A DNA stretch of 64,000 nucleotides from Sphingomonas cavernae (GCF_003590775.1 NZ_QYUM01000002.1:558001-622000); one strand, 5' to 3'; positions 34,622-45,035 are shown, counted from the first letter of the stretch. A program made the numbers and translations. Notes: generated by a model from the sequence alone, not told the origin.

Positions 34622-35781
34622 GCGCGCTTCTCCCTGACCGCCGCGATCGCCCGTCCGATCGGCACGGGCGGTTTCCCGCTCAATATCCGGAGCTTGTCGA
34701 GCCCCGTCGAGCGCGCGGCATAGAAGCGGGATATCAGCGCGGGATCAAGCCGATAGAAGCGCTCCAGAATCCGGTAGCGTTGATCGGGCTCGGCGGCGCG
34801 AAACAGCATCTTGTTGAGCAGCCGGTAAAAGCCGCGGCTTCGCCACGCGTCGCGCGCATGTTCGAACAGCCGGTCGTGCAGCGCCTCGCCCGCGAAATCG
34901 GGCATGTCCGCGATCAGGATCGCGGTGCGGACCGCATCGGGCAACGAATAGCCTGTCGTGGGGTGAAACAGCCCCGCGCGCATCCCCGCCTTGGGCACCT
35001 GTGTGCCTCCCATGTCCCAATAACGTTCGAAATCGCCGCCCATGCAGACTGGAAGCACGCCCGTCTCTTCGCGCGCGACATGATCGACCAGCCAGCCGCG
35101 CGCCCGCGCATAATCGGCGATCCGCCCGCGCAACCGCATCGCGTCGACGCCGGGGGTATCGCTGTAATAGGTGTCCTCGACGAAGACACGTTCCTCGCCA
35201 AAGGGCAGCGCATAGACGAAGCGATAGCCGTCCTGCTGCGCAACCGTTGCGTCCATCACCATCGGGCGGTCGCGCAGGTGCGGTTCGGCCAGCACCAGCT
35301 CCTGCCCGACAAACTTCTGCCAGCCGAGGTCGAGCGCCGACAAATCGGCCGCGCCGCGCGCGTCGATCACGCCCTGCGCACGTATCCGGTCGCCGCCCGC
35401 CAGCACCACGCTCGATCGCGTCAGCGCGGCAACGCGCCGCTCGGTCATCAGCGCCTTTGCGGGCAGCGTCGCGCGGACATGCCGGTCGAGCGTTTCGGAC
35501 AGGATCGCATAATAGCGCCCATCGAGCGATCGGCTGTGCGCCGGAAACGCGACGTCATGGCCGCGCCACATATGCGCGACCGCAGGAGCAACGAGCCAGC
35601 GGTGCTCGGCGGCGACGTCGCTGCCGAAAAAGGACCACACATGATCGCCGCCGATGACGGCGCTCGTCTCGATCAGCCGGATGTCGAGTTCGGGGCGGCG
35701 CGCATGGAGCGCGAGTGCGATCAACGAGCCGGCGAGGCCGCCGCCGACGATCGCAATGTCACAGGATGTCTTGCTTGGCAT
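34618..35781 (-). CDS. crtY: Lycopene beta-cyclase
   Basis: A 387-residue flavin-dependent cyclase turning lycopene into beta-carotene. The FAD motif is IAIVGGGLAGSLIALAL (residues 9-25), then HVWSFF, FVYALPFGEERVFVEDTYYSD in parts, GVLPVCMGGDFE, and AGLFHPTTGYSLPDAV. It is the first gene of the crtY-crtI-LOG-crtB-macro operon. The promoter should lie in the 102 bases before it, shared with the divergent DUF808 gene. Confidence 0.95.
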   Translation of the reverse strand: MPSKTSCDIAIVGGGLAGSLIALALHARRPELDIRLIETSAVIGGDHVWSFFGSDVAAEHRWLVAPAVAHMWRGHDVAFPAHSRSLDGRYYAILSETLDRHVRATLPAKALMTERRVAALTRSSVVLAGGDRIRAQGVIDARGAADLSALDLGWQKFVGQELVLAEPHLRDRPMVMDATVAQQDGYRFVYALPFGEERVFVEDTYYSDTPGVDAMRLRGRIADYARARGWLVDHVAREETGVLPVCMGGDFERYWDMGGTQVPKAGMRAGLFHPTTGYSLPDAVRTAILIADMPDFAGEALHDRLFEHARDAWRSRGFYRLLNKMLFRAAEPDQRYRILERFYRLDPALISRFYAARSTGLDKLRILSGKPPVPIGRAIAAVREKRA

Positions 35782-35883
35782 TTGGCCCCGGCCCTACAGA
35801 GCTTTTTGTGAAAGCTCAAAGGGCTGGAGTCGCGCTGCGCGACTTTCGGCTTCACCGGGGCGCAAAAGGGGATCAGCCGCACC

Positions 35884-36816
<933 letters not shown>

Positions 36817-36892
36817 TCGCACGCGCCTTGTATTTTGTATCGTTTCGCAGAAAACTGACCGCGCAGAACTTGTCTTCGAAACGGCATAGAAA

Positions 36893-37477
36893 TTGAACAA
36901 ACCCGCCCGCGGACGCCCGCGCAGCTTCGATGCGCAACAGGTACTCGGCATTGTCGCCGATTGCTTTCGCGATGGCGGCTATTCCGCAACCTCGCTCGAC
37001 GAGATCGCCGCGGCGACGGGGCTCAACCGTCCCAGCCTCTATGCCGCCTATGGCGACAAAAAGGCTATGTATCTGGCCGCGCTCGCGCGCCAGCACGACG
37101 CGATCGCCCAGTCTTTCGACCGACTGGATGCCGAGGCGCTTGGCCTGCGCGACACGATCGCCGCGCTCTTCGCCTGGTCGATCGCCAGCTATCTTGCGGG
37201 CCCGCATGGTGCGCGCGGCTGCCTCGCCGTCGGCACCGCTTCCGCCGAAGCCGTCCGGGACGCGGATATTCGCGCGGCGCTTGATCGCACCCTCGCCCTC
37301 GTCGACACGCGGATCGCGCGTTGGTTCGTGCGCGATGGCATTGCCGACGGCGCAGGCCGCGCGCAGCTTGTCGGCGCGGCCATCCATTCGCTCGGCGTCC
37401 GGGTGCGCGCCGGGCAACCCCGCGAAACGCTCGAGGCGATCGCCGCGCAGGCAATCGAGGCGATCGTGCCGCGATGA
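36893..37477 (+). CDS. TetR/AcrR-family transcriptional regulator
   Basis: A 194-residue one-domain repressor. The N-terminal HTH is GYSATSLDEIAAATGLNRPSLYAAYGDKK (about residues 28-56, key residues quoted in part: TSLDEIAAATG and RPSLYAAYGDK). The C half is the ligand-binding domain. It starts with TTG at 36893. Inverted arms CGTTTCG (36841-36847) and CGAAACG (36877-36883) upstream may be its operator. The stop overlaps the ATG of the sterol desaturase gene, so it probably controls that gene and itself. Confidence 0.88.
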   Translation: MNKPARGRPRSFDAQQVLGIVADCFRDGGYSATSLDEIAAATGLNRPSLYAAYGDKKAMYLAALARQHDAIAQSFDRLDAEALGLRDTIAALFAWSIASYLAGPHGARGCLAVGTASAEAVRDADIRAALDRTLALVDTRIARWFVRDGIADGAGRAQLVGAAIHSLGVRVRAGQPRETLEAIAAQAIEAIVPR

Positions 37478-38262
37478 GCATCGCTGGCGCCATCGCGCTT
37501 TCGGCGCTCGCGATGACGCTCATCGTTGGCGTGCGCTATCTGGTCGCGAGCGGCGGCTTCGCGTTCGCGACGCGGCTGCGCCATCCTGGGCTCTATGCCG
37601 GGCTTGATGCGCAGATGCGGCGCGAGATCGGCTGGTCGCTCGCCAGCGCCGCAATTTACGGCGTCCCCGCGGGTGTCATCGCCTGGGGCTGGCAGAACCG
37701 GGGCTGGACGCGGATCTATTCGACGCTTGGCGAATGGCCGCTCTGGTACTGGCCGCTATCGGTGCTGCTCTACCTCGCCGCGCACGATAGCTGGTTCTAC
37801 TGGACGCACCGCTGGATGCATCGTCCGCAGCCCTTCCGCATCGCGCACGCGGTCCATCATGCCAGCCGCCCGCCCACCGCATGGGCGGCGATGAGCTTCC
37901 ACCCGATCGAGGCGCTAACCGGCGCGGTGGTCATTCCCGCGCTCGTCTTTCTGATCCCGATCCATGTCGGCGCGCTCGCGCTTGTGCTCACGATCATGAC
38001 GGTTATGGGTGTGACCAATCACATGGGGTGGGAAATCTTCCCGCGTTTCGTCCATTCAGGGCCTTTGGGGGGCTGGCTGATCACCGCGAGCCATCATCAG
38101 CGGCACCATCAGGATTACAGGTGCAACTATGGGCTCTATTTCCGCGTCTGGGATCGGTTGTGCGGCACCGACAATGGGCTTGGCCGCTTCGATCCGCCGG
38201 ATCGCGGGCGCGGTGCTGATCATGACCGTGCTCGGCGGGGCGACGGCGCCGGGATCGCTTGA
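37474..38262 (+). CDS. Sterol desaturase / fatty acid hydroxylase family membrane protein
   Basis: A 262-residue di-iron membrane oxygenase. The three His clusters are HDSWFYWTHRWMH, HAVHHASRPP and HHQRHHQDY, with TNHMGWEIFPRF also conserved. Four or five hydrophobic segments carry them. The substrate may be a lipid, hopanoid or carotenoid; proximity to the crt genes makes a ring hydroxylase worth testing. It is preceded by a TetR gene (ATGA overlap) and overlaps the DUF2141 gene by 89 bases. The last 25 residues are low in conservation and may be an extension. Confidence 0.88.
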   Translation: MSIAGAIALSALAMTLIVGVRYLVASGGFAFATRLRHPGLYAGLDAQMRREIGWSLASAAIYGVPAGVIAWGWQNRGWTRIYSTLGEWPLWYWPLSVLLYLAAHDSWFYWTHRWMHRPQPFRIAHAVHHASRPPTAWAAMSFHPIEALTGAVVIPALVFLIPIHVGALALVLTIMTVMGVTNHMGWEIFPRFVHSGPLGGWLITASHHQRHHQDYRCNYGLYFRVWDRLCGTDNGLGRFDPPDRGRGADHDRARRGDGAGIA

Positions 38263-38617
38263 CCTCGACTTTGAGGGGTTGCGGTCGGCCAAGGGGCTGA
38301 TCCAGATCTGCCTCACCGCCAACCCCAAGGGCTTTCCGGATTGCAAGGCGGACAGCAGCGCCATCACCCGCACGCTAAAAGCTGGGCAGCGCAGCACGCG
38401 TTTCGATGCGCTTGCGGCTGGCGACTATGCCGTTTCGGTGATCCATGACGAGAACGCCAATGCCCGGCTCGATACCTTTGCCGGCATCCCGCGCGAGGGC
38501 TTTGGCTTCTCGCGCAACCCCGTGATCACCTTCGGCCCGCCCGGCTTCAATTCGGCGCGCTTCGCCGTTGGAACAGCGCCCGTGAAGCAGACCGTCCGGT
38601 TCCGCTATTTCCTGTGA
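38174..38617 (+). CDS. DUF2141 domain secreted protein
   Basis: A 147-residue protein with a signal peptide (MGLAASIRRIAGAVLIMTVL, cleavage near GGATA) and a DUF2141 domain. Key segments are GDYAVSVIHDENANARLDT, GIPREGFGFSRNP and FGPPGFNSARFAV. It probably folds as a small beta sandwich in the periplasm; function unknown. The start lies inside the upstream desaturase gene, in a different frame. Confidence 0.85.
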   Translation: MGLAASIRRIAGAVLIMTVLGGATAPGSLDLDFEGLRSAKGLIQICLTANPKGFPDCKADSSAITRTLKAGQRSTRFDALAAGDYAVSVIHDENANARLDTFAGIPREGFGFSRNPVITFGPPGFNSARFAVGTAPVKQTVRFRYFL

Positions 38618-38687
38618 TCGGTGACGGTTGCGCAACTATTTGACGTCGCGCCACGTTTCTGTTGGGTAGCACCTGAAAGGATACCGG

Positions 38688-39512
38688 ATGACAGGTCGAC
38701 CACCCTTATTGCGCGTCGCGGCATTGCTTGTCCTGTGCGCGTCCACCCCCGCTCTCGCCCGAGAGGACGATACCGTCACGCTCGGCGGAGGGGTTGCCTA
38801 TGGCCCCAGTTACGAGGGTTCGGACGATTACCAGATCATCCCGGGCGCACAGGTGCGCGGCAAGGTTGACGGCTACAGCTTCTTCATGCGCGGGCTGCAA
38901 TTCTATGCTGATCTGGTGCGTGAAGCGCCCGAGGAGACGCTGGATCTCTCGTTCGGGCCGGTGGTGGGTGCGCGGCTCAACCGCGTGACGAGCATCAAGG
39001 ATGCGCAGGTCCGTGCGCTCGGCAAGCTCGACCCCGCTTTCGAGCTCGGCGCCTATGTCGGTATCGGCAAGACCGGCGTGATCACCAGCGCCTATGACAG
39101 CCTGGCCTTCCGTGTGGCCTACACCGCCGATGTCGCAAGCGCGCACAAGAGCTATGTCATCACCCCCTCCATCGAATATGGCACGCCACTCAGCAAGCAG
39201 ACCTATGTCGGGGTCGGCGCGTCCGCCGACTATGTGGGCGATGGCTTTGCGCGCTATTATTACAGCGTCAGCCCGGCGGGCTCCGCCGCGAGCGGCCTGT
39301 CCACGTTCGATGCCGATGGCGGCTTCAAGAGCGTCTCGCTCAATCTGCTCGGCGCGCAGTCGCTCGAGGGCGATCTGCGCGCGGGCTGGTCGCTCTTTGC
39401 AGTAGGCGGCTGGACCAAGCTGCTCGGCGACTTCAAGCGCAGCCCGGTGGTGAGCGAAGCGGGCGACGACGACCAGTGGTTCGGCGCGTTCGGCGTGGCC
39501 TACACTTTCTGA
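38688..39512 (+). CDS. MipA/OmpV family outer-membrane protein
   Basis: A 274-residue barrel protein with signal peptide (LLVLCASTPALA), LGGGVAYGPSYEGSDDYQ at the mature start, and a C-terminal barrel ending GAFGVAYTF with terminal Phe. Family members scaffold murein enzymes or act as porin-like proteins. AAGGA stands seven bases before the ATG. Confidence 0.92.
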   Translation: MTGRPPLLRVAALLVLCASTPALAREDDTVTLGGGVAYGPSYEGSDDYQIIPGAQVRGKVDGYSFFMRGLQFYADLVREAPEETLDLSFGPVVGARLNRVTSIKDAQVRALGKLDPAFELGAYVGIGKTGVITSAYDSLAFRVAYTADVASAHKSYVITPSIEYGTPLSKQTYVGVGASADYVGDGFARYYYSVSPAGSAASGLSTFDADGGFKSVSLNLLGAQSLEGDLRAGWSLFAVGGWTKLLGDFKRSPVVSEAGDDDQWFGAFGVAYTF

Positions 39513-39550
39513 ATCCTATTGCCGTCATGCCAGCGAAAGAGCGTCGGGCC

Positions 39551-39659
39551 GGATCGTCCGCCGGACGATCCTTGAACATGCGGGGCATGTTCAACCCGAT
39601 GCTCATCCCCCGAAGAGTTCGCGCGGAATTCGACAAGAGACCCCAGCTTTCGCTGGGGT
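39551..39659. repeat. Cluster of three perfect hairpins after mipA
   Basis: GGATCGTCCG/CGGACGATCC (39551-39571), TTGAACATGC/GCATGTTCAA (39572-39594) and ACCCCAGC-TTTC-GCTGGGGT (39640-39659) fill the gap between convergent genes. They may stop transcription from both sides, but they lack T runs and look like repeat-family units. Confidence 0.7.
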
Positions 39660-39682
39660 GACGGTTAAGATTTGGGAATGCG

Positions 39683-39985
39683 TTACGCCTGACGCGTGCC
39701 CGTCAGCGGGAAACTGCCGAACGCGCCTGCACCCGCGCTGCCCGTGATGCTGTCGCCGTCGATTCTGGCGGTGCAGTCGAGCGTCATCGGCATGGGCACC
39801 TTGAGGTTCATCTTCCAGCTCAGCGTATCGCCGTCGACCTTGCCGTCCTCGACGTCCATCGCGCCCATCGCGCCGGTCATGTTGCCGACAAAGCTGCCGC
39901 CGGTGCTGTTCACCGTCAGCACCGCCTTCTGATCGCCCAACGGCGACTTGATGACGCAATCCCAGGCGCCGTCCACATTAGCCAT
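39683..39985 (-). CDS. Hypothetical protein, 100 residues
   Basis: A small beta-rich, lipocalin-like or beta-sandwich type protein (WDCVIKSPLGDQKAVLTV, GSFVGNMTGAMG, LSWKMNLKVPMPMTLDCTA, DSITGSAGAGAFGSFPLTG). No signal peptide. GGGAGG lies seven bases ahead of the ATG. It resembles small proteins of unknown function with a repeated W-x-x-x-x-x-P-x-G pattern. It sits 24 bases after the start of the adjoining M16 gene's end, on the same strand. Confidence 0.7.
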   Translation of the reverse strand: MANVDGAWDCVIKSPLGDQKAVLTVNSTGGSFVGNMTGAMGAMDVEDGKVDGDTLSWKMNLKVPMPMTLDCTARIDGDSITGSAGAGAFGSFPLTGTRQA

Positions 39986-40009
39986 GTCATATCCTCCCTT
40001 GGTCAAAAA

Positions 40010-42904
40010 TCACTGCGCTGCGGGGACGACCTCGACGGGAAGTCCCAGCCCGTCGAGCTGGCTGCGTATCTTGGCGGCATCGCCGACGACGACCCAGACC
40101 ATCTGGTCCGCCTTGATCGCGTCGCGCGCGGCCTTGTCGAGTTCGGCTGCTGTCATCGCGCGATAGCGTGCGGCGAGCGTGTCGTAATAATCGTCCGAAC
40201 GCCGGTAGAGCACATTGCGCTGGATCCCGCCGAGCACGTCGGCCGCGGTTTCGTAGCTGCCCGGAAGCTCGCGAATGCTGCCGTTCCTCGTGCGTTCTAG
40301 TTCCGCGGCCGTCACCCCCTTGCTTCCGAGGAAGTCGCGGATCTGCTGCTGAAGCGCGGCGATCGACGGCCCCGTCTTGTCGGCCTGGACGGGCGCGAAT
40401 ACCAGATAGGGCGTCCGTTCGACGACGCGGTTGACCTGCGCGCGCACGCCATAGGACCAGCCCTTGGTTTCGCGCAGATCCATGTTGATCCGCGACAGGA
40501 AATTGCCGCCGAGCACGTCATTGGCCGAAAGCAGCGACGTGATCTCCTCGGTGCCCTTCAAGGGCAGGACGAGCCCGCCCACGATCAGCGACTGCGGTGA
40601 ATCCTTGCGATCGACGAGAACGATGCGGGGCTTGGGCGCGGGGATGGCGGCGCTGAAATTCTTCGCTCCCGCCGGGCCGGTCGCCGCCCACTGGCCAAAG
40701 CGCGTCTCGAGCAACGGGGTAATCGTCGCCAATGGCTGATCGCTCACCACGAAGATCGTCGCTTTCTCGGGACGGAACCACGCGCGGTGGAAGGCGATCA
40801 GTTCGTCGCGGCTCACTTTCTCCACCGCCTTGGGATCGCCCGTACCCGTGAAGGGAACGCCGTAAGGATGCGCCTTGCCATAGAGCAGCGGCGGCAGCGT
40901 CCGGAGCGCCAGCCCCTGCGGCTGCGTCATCTCGTCCGAGATCCGCGCGAGCTGCTGGACGCGCAGACGCTCGACCTCGGCTGGGGCGAAAGCCGGGTTC
41001 CGGACGATATCGGCATAGAGTTCGAGCGAAGGCGCCAGATTGTCCGACAGCGCGAAGAGGTTGACCGAGGTGCGGTCCATCGAGGCATAGCTGCTGATCG
41101 ACGCGCCGAGGATTTCCTGCCGCTCGGCGATCTGCACCGAGTTGCGCGTCGTCGTGCCCTCGTCGAGCAGCGCCAGCATCAGCGACTGGGTGCCGAGCCT
41201 GGCTTTGGAATCGGCGGCGTTGCCAGCATCGAAGCTCAGCGACACCTGCGTGATCGGCACCGCGTCGCGGTGTGCATAGACGATCTCGATGCCATTGGAG
41301 AGCTTCGCGCGCGTCACCGTCGGGAAATCGAGATCCGCAATCGGTCCGACATCGGGCAGCTTGGAACGGTCGACCGCCGCGAGCGGGGCGGATGTCCCGG
41401 ATCCTTCCGTCGCTTCCAGGGGCGCGATCTTGGCGGGCGCCGCAAGGGGCTTTTCGCCCTTTGCGGGCGCCTTGTAATAGGACGGCGCGAAGGTCCCGCG
41501 CGACGCCTTGGCCTCCTCATAGGCTTCGCGCTCACCGGGCACGACGGTCAGCGCGTAAACCGGGCGGCTCAACCATTTCTGCATCGCCGCGGTCACCTGC
41601 GCGGGCGTCGCAGCGGCATAGCCGGCAAGCTGCTTCCTGTAGAATTCGGGATCGTCCGAATAGAGCTCGCCCTCGGCCAGCGCGACCGCCTTGCCGCCAA
41701 AGCCGCCCACCGATTCAAGGCCGGAGATGCGGTTCGCCACGGTCCTGGTGGCAACGCGCTTCACCTCTTCGGCGCTGGGACCGTTCTTGAAATAGTCGGC
41801 GAGGATCGCATCGAGCCGTTTCGAAACTGCAGCGGCATCGACGCCGGGCTTCACATCGACCTGAACCTCGAACATGCTCAATTGTGCGAACTGCTGCAGC
41901 TCCGCAGAGACGCGCACCGCCAGCTTCTCATCGCGCACCAGAATATTGTCGAGCCGCGAGCTGGCGAGCCCGCCAAGCACCGTCGCGCCCACCGAAAGCG
42001 GTACCGCATCGGCATCGTTGAGCCCGGGCACGATCCAGTCACGATAGAGCCGCGTCGTCGCGACCCGATCCTTCATCACCTCATCCTTGCGCGCGCTGAG
42101 CGTCGGCACGGGCGACGCGATCTTCGCCTGTTGCGGCCCGCGCGCGATGTCGCCGAAATATTTCTCGACCAGCGGCTTTGCGGTCGCCGCATCGATATCG
42201 CCCGCGAGCACGAGGATGGCGTTGTTGGGGCCATAATGCTGGCGGAACCAGTTCTTGACGTCCTCAAGGCTCGCTGCGTCGAGATCGGCCATCGAACCGA
42301 TCGTGGAATGACCATAGGGGTGATCGGCAGGCAGCATCGCCGCGATCTGCGCATATTCGACCAGGCCATAGGGCTGGTTGTCGCCCTGCCGCTTCTCGTT
42401 CTGGACGACGCCGATCTGGTTGGTGAGCTTTTCCTGCGTCACCGCGCCGAGCAAATGCCCCATCCGGTCGGATTCGAGGAACAGTGTGCGCTCGAGCGCG
42501 GCTGTGGGGACCGACTCGAAATAATTGGTGCGGTCGAACCAGGTGGTGCCGTTGAGATCGGTGGCGCCGATCTGCTGGAGCGGCTCGAAGAAATCGCCCG
42601 GCGCGTTCTCCGAACCGTTGAACATCAGATGCTCGAAAAGATGCGCAAAGCCTGTTTTGCCCTTGGGCTCATGCTTCGACCCGACATCGTACCACACCGA
42701 AACCGCGACGATCGGGGCCTTGCGGTCGGTGTGGACGAACACGCGCAGCCCGTTGGCCAGCGTGAATTCCTGATAGGGTATGTCGACCTTCTTGATGAGA
42801 CTGCTGACCGGAGCGGGCGCGGGTTCGGCCGGCTGCGCGCTTGCGGAATACGACGAGAACGCGATCAGGGGCACGGCGAGCAGGCCGGCGAGCATATGAC
42901 GCAT
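40010..42904 (-). CDS. M16 family zinc metallopeptidase, exported, duplicated domains
   Basis: A 964-residue pitrilysin-type peptidase with a signal peptide (MLAGLLAVPLIAFSSYSASA). The inverted zinc motif H-x-x-E-H is in HLFEHLMFNGSENAPG near residue 95, followed by the downstream Glu region. A second M16 unit without the zinc motif starts near residue 560 (LSNGIEIVYAHRDAVPITQVS in parts). The two-half clamshell is the family norm. It should act in the periplasm on peptides or damaged outer-membrane proteins. Confidence 0.93.
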   Translation of the reverse strand: MRHMLAGLLAVPLIAFSSYSASAQPAEPAPAPVSSLIKKVDIPYQEFTLANGLRVFVHTDRKAPIVAVSVWYDVGSKHEPKGKTGFAHLFEHLMFNGSENAPGDFFEPLQQIGATDLNGTTWFDRTNYFESVPTAALERTLFLESDRMGHLLGAVTQEKLTNQIGVVQNEKRQGDNQPYGLVEYAQIAAMLPADHPYGHSTIGSMADLDAASLEDVKNWFRQHYGPNNAILVLAGDIDAATAKPLVEKYFGDIARGPQQAKIASPVPTLSARKDEVMKDRVATTRLYRDWIVPGLNDADAVPLSVGATVLGGLASSRLDNILVRDEKLAVRVSAELQQFAQLSMFEVQVDVKPGVDAAAVSKRLDAILADYFKNGPSAEEVKRVATRTVANRISGLESVGGFGGKAVALAEGELYSDDPEFYRKQLAGYAAATPAQVTAAMQKWLSRPVYALTVVPGEREAYEEAKASRGTFAPSYYKAPAKGEKPLAAPAKIAPLEATEGSGTSAPLAAVDRSKLPDVGPIADLDFPTVTRAKLSNGIEIVYAHRDAVPITQVSLSFDAGNAADSKARLGTQSLMLALLDEGTTTRNSVQIAERQEILGASISSYASMDRTSVNLFALSDNLAPSLELYADIVRNPAFAPAEVERLRVQQLARISDEMTQPQGLALRTLPPLLYGKAHPYGVPFTGTGDPKAVEKVSRDELIAFHRAWFRPEKATIFVVSDQPLATITPLLETRFGQWAATGPAGAKNFSAAIPAPKPRIVLVDRKDSPQSLIVGGLVLPLKGTEEITSLLSANDVLGGNFLSRINMDLRETKGWSYGVRAQVNRVVERTPYLVFAPVQADKTGPSIAALQQQIRDFLGSKGVTAAELERTRNGSIRELPGSYETAADVLGGIQRNVLYRRSDDYYDTLAARYRAMTAAELDKAARDAIKADQMVWVVVGDAAKIRSQLDGLGLPVEVVPAAQ

Positions 42905-43028
42905 CAATACATCCTTATTCGAAACCTGCCGGGACAATAGCAGCCGCCATCTCACTGACAAGCGGCGCTTCTGCAAAGGTATGACGGGGACCGACGAAGG
43001 CAAACTGCCCTGCCATCATCTGCGTCCC

Positions 43029-43130
43029 GTCGCCCCAGCGCAGGCTGGGGCCCAGACGATGCGTACGCGAGCCCCAAACCTTCAATATGCTTCACAGCAT
43101 TGCTTGGGCCCCAGCCTGCGCTGGGGCGAC
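43029..43130. repeat. Perfect 26-base inverted repeat between the M16 and M28 genes
   Basis: The left copy (43029-43054) begins GTCGCCCCAGCGCAGGCTGG and the right copy (43105-43130) is its reverse complement over all 26 bases, with a 50-base spacer. Each arm can also fold on itself. It lies between divergent start sites. Confidence 0.78.
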
Positions 43131-43217
43131 AACTTTCGTTTCATCTGCATCTTTCTCACCGCACGCATATGCGATAGGCCTCAGTCCCATCACACACACC
43201 ATCTCCAAGGACACGCA

Positions 43218-44858
43218 ATGAAATTTCCGACAATCGCCGCGGCGCTGGCGCTCGTATCGGCCTCAACCGCGGCGATCGCGCAATCGGACGCGCAACCCGA
43301 ATTTCGACCCGAAGCGGTCAGGGCGCATGTCGAATTCCTTGCCGATGATCTGCTTGAAGGCCGCGATGCGGGCACCCGCGGCTACGACATCGCCGCGCGT
43401 TACGTCGCCACGCGCTTCGAGGCGCTGGGGCTGAAGCCTGCGGCCGACGGCGGCTGGTATCAGCAGGTCCCCTTTGTCGAAATGAAACTGAAGGCCAGGG
43501 ACAGCGCCGCGATCACCATCGGCAATACGCGCTTTGCCAATGCGGGCGACGTGCTGATCGGCGCGGAGACCTCCGAAGCGCGCGACGCAATGCAGGGCGA
43601 GGTGGTGTTTGTCGGCTTCGGCCTCGACAAGCCTGAACTCGGCTTTGACGACTATGCCGGGCTCGATGTGAAGGGCAAGATTGTCGCGGTGCTGAGCGGG
43701 GCGCCCAAGGGGACGCCGAGCGAGATCGGCGCGCACCTCGCTTCCGAAAAGAACAAGATGGCGGCGGCGCGCGGTGCGATCGGGGTCATCTCGATCCAGA
43801 CGCTCGAGCGCCAGAAATTGCGTCCTTGGGCGCGCACCGTCCAGTTCGCCGATGAACCCGACATCGCCTGGGCCGATGCGGCAGGCAAGGCGCACAGCGA
43901 CACGCCCGAAATCCGCTTCACTGCGACGCTCAACACGCCCGCGGCCGACGCGCTGTTCAAGGGCGCGCCGAAGACGCTTTCCACGATCCTCGCACAGGCC
44001 GACAAGAAGGGCGGCAAGCCCAAGGGCTTCGCGCTCAAGTCCGTGGTGAAGATGGAGCGTGAGGTTCAGCAACGCCGCTTCACCAGCCCCAATGTCGTGG
44101 CCGTCCTCCCCGGCTCGGATCCTGCGCTCGCGGGCGAATATGTGCTGCTGATGGCGCATCTCGACCATGAGGGCGTCAAGGGCGACGCAAAGGACGGCGA
44201 CAAGATCTACAATGGCGCGATGGACAATGCCGCAGGCATCGCCACGATGCTCGAGGTCGCGCGCGCCATGGCGGCCGCGCCCGACAAGCCCAAACGCCCC
44301 GTCGTGTTCGCGGCGGTGACCGCGGAGGAGGACGGGCTGCTCGGCTCCGAATATCTCGCGCGTCATCCGTTGACCAAGGATGGCAAGGTCGTTGGCGTCG
44401 TCAATCTCGACATGCCGATCCTGCTCTACGATTTCACCGACGTGATTGCCTTCGGCGCCGAACATTCCACGCTCGGTCCGATCACCGCAAAGGCCGCGGC
44501 CAGCGCGGGTGTGAAGCTGTCGCCCGATCCGCTGCCACAGGAAGGGCTGTTCACGCGCTCCGACCATTATCGCTTCGTCCAGCAGGGAATTCCCTCTATT
44601 TTCCTGATGACGGGCTTCGCCAATGGCGGCGAAAAGGCGTTCCAGAGCTTCCTGTCGACGCATTACCACCGTGTCAGCGACCAGATCGACCTGCCCTTCA
44701 ACTGGGACGCGAGCGCCAAATTCGCGAAGATCAATTATCTCATCGCCAAGGCGATCGCCGACGCACCGATAGCACCGCGCTGGTATGCCGGCAGCTTCTT
44801 CGGTGACACCTTCGCCGCTGCGCAGGAAAAGGCGCCCGCAACCAGGGCGGGAAAATAG
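43218..44858 (+). CDS. M28 family zinc aminopeptidase, exported
   Basis: A 546-residue peptidase with signal peptide (FPTIAAALALVSASTAAIA) and an M28 catalytic domain interrupted by a PA domain (about residues 140-270). Zinc ligands are visible: His in MAHLDHEG, bridging Asp in NGAMDNAAGIATM, Glu pair in TAEEDGLLGSEY, Asp in VVNLDMPI and the last His in THYHRVSDQ. It likely trims peptides in the periplasm. AAGGA lies six bases before the ATG. Confidence 0.92.
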   Translation: MKFPTIAAALALVSASTAAIAQSDAQPEFRPEAVRAHVEFLADDLLEGRDAGTRGYDIAARYVATRFEALGLKPAADGGWYQQVPFVEMKLKARDSAAITIGNTRFANAGDVLIGAETSEARDAMQGEVVFVGFGLDKPELGFDDYAGLDVKGKIVAVLSGAPKGTPSEIGAHLASEKNKMAAARGAIGVISIQTLERQKLRPWARTVQFADEPDIAWADAAGKAHSDTPEIRFTATLNTPAADALFKGAPKTLSTILAQADKKGGKPKGFALKSVVKMEREVQQRRFTSPNVVAVLPGSDPALAGEYVLLMAHLDHEGVKGDAKDGDKIYNGAMDNAAGIATMLEVARAMAAAPDKPKRPVVFAAVTAEEDGLLGSEYLARHPLTKDGKVVGVVNLDMPILLYDFTDVIAFGAEHSTLGPITAKAAASAGVKLSPDPLPQEGLFTRSDHYRFVQQGIPSIFLMTGFANGGEKAFQSFLSTHYHRVSDQIDLPFNWDASAKFAKINYLIAKAIADAPIAPRWYAGSFFGDTFAAAQEKAPATRAGK

Positions 44859-44875
44859 CTTCGACCGACAACGGC

Positions 44876-44895
44876 ACCCCGGCGGAAGCCGGGGT
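44876..44895. repeat. Hairpin after the M28 gene
   Basis: ACCCCGGC-GGAA-GCCGGGGT, eight pairs with a GGAA loop, 18 bases after the stop. No T run follows. It resembles other repeat-family hairpins in the window. Confidence 0.55.
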
Positions 44896-45007
44896 CCAGG
44901 GATGGCCGTCATGGAGCCACTCCGAATATCGGCTGTCCTACACCTACCCCGCATGCCATGCTCGGCGGATGCGCAGAGATTATCGTCGGCCGCCCGGTTG
45001 TGACGGG

Positions 45008-45035
45008 CTTGAAGCGCCGTCGCGTGTAACTATCT
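45008..45035 (+). promoter_or_regulatory. RpoH (sigma-32) type promoter for clpB
   Basis: CTTGAA (45008-45013) and CTATCT (45030-45035) are 16 bases apart, close to the alphaproteobacterial heat-shock pattern CTTGAA-N16/17-CYTATNT. It lies about 155 bases before the clpB start. Confidence 0.65.

Noticed and set aside
40787-42940. A plus-strand open frame of 717 codons
   Set aside because: Antisense image of the M16 peptidase, which has a signal peptide and a zinc motif.
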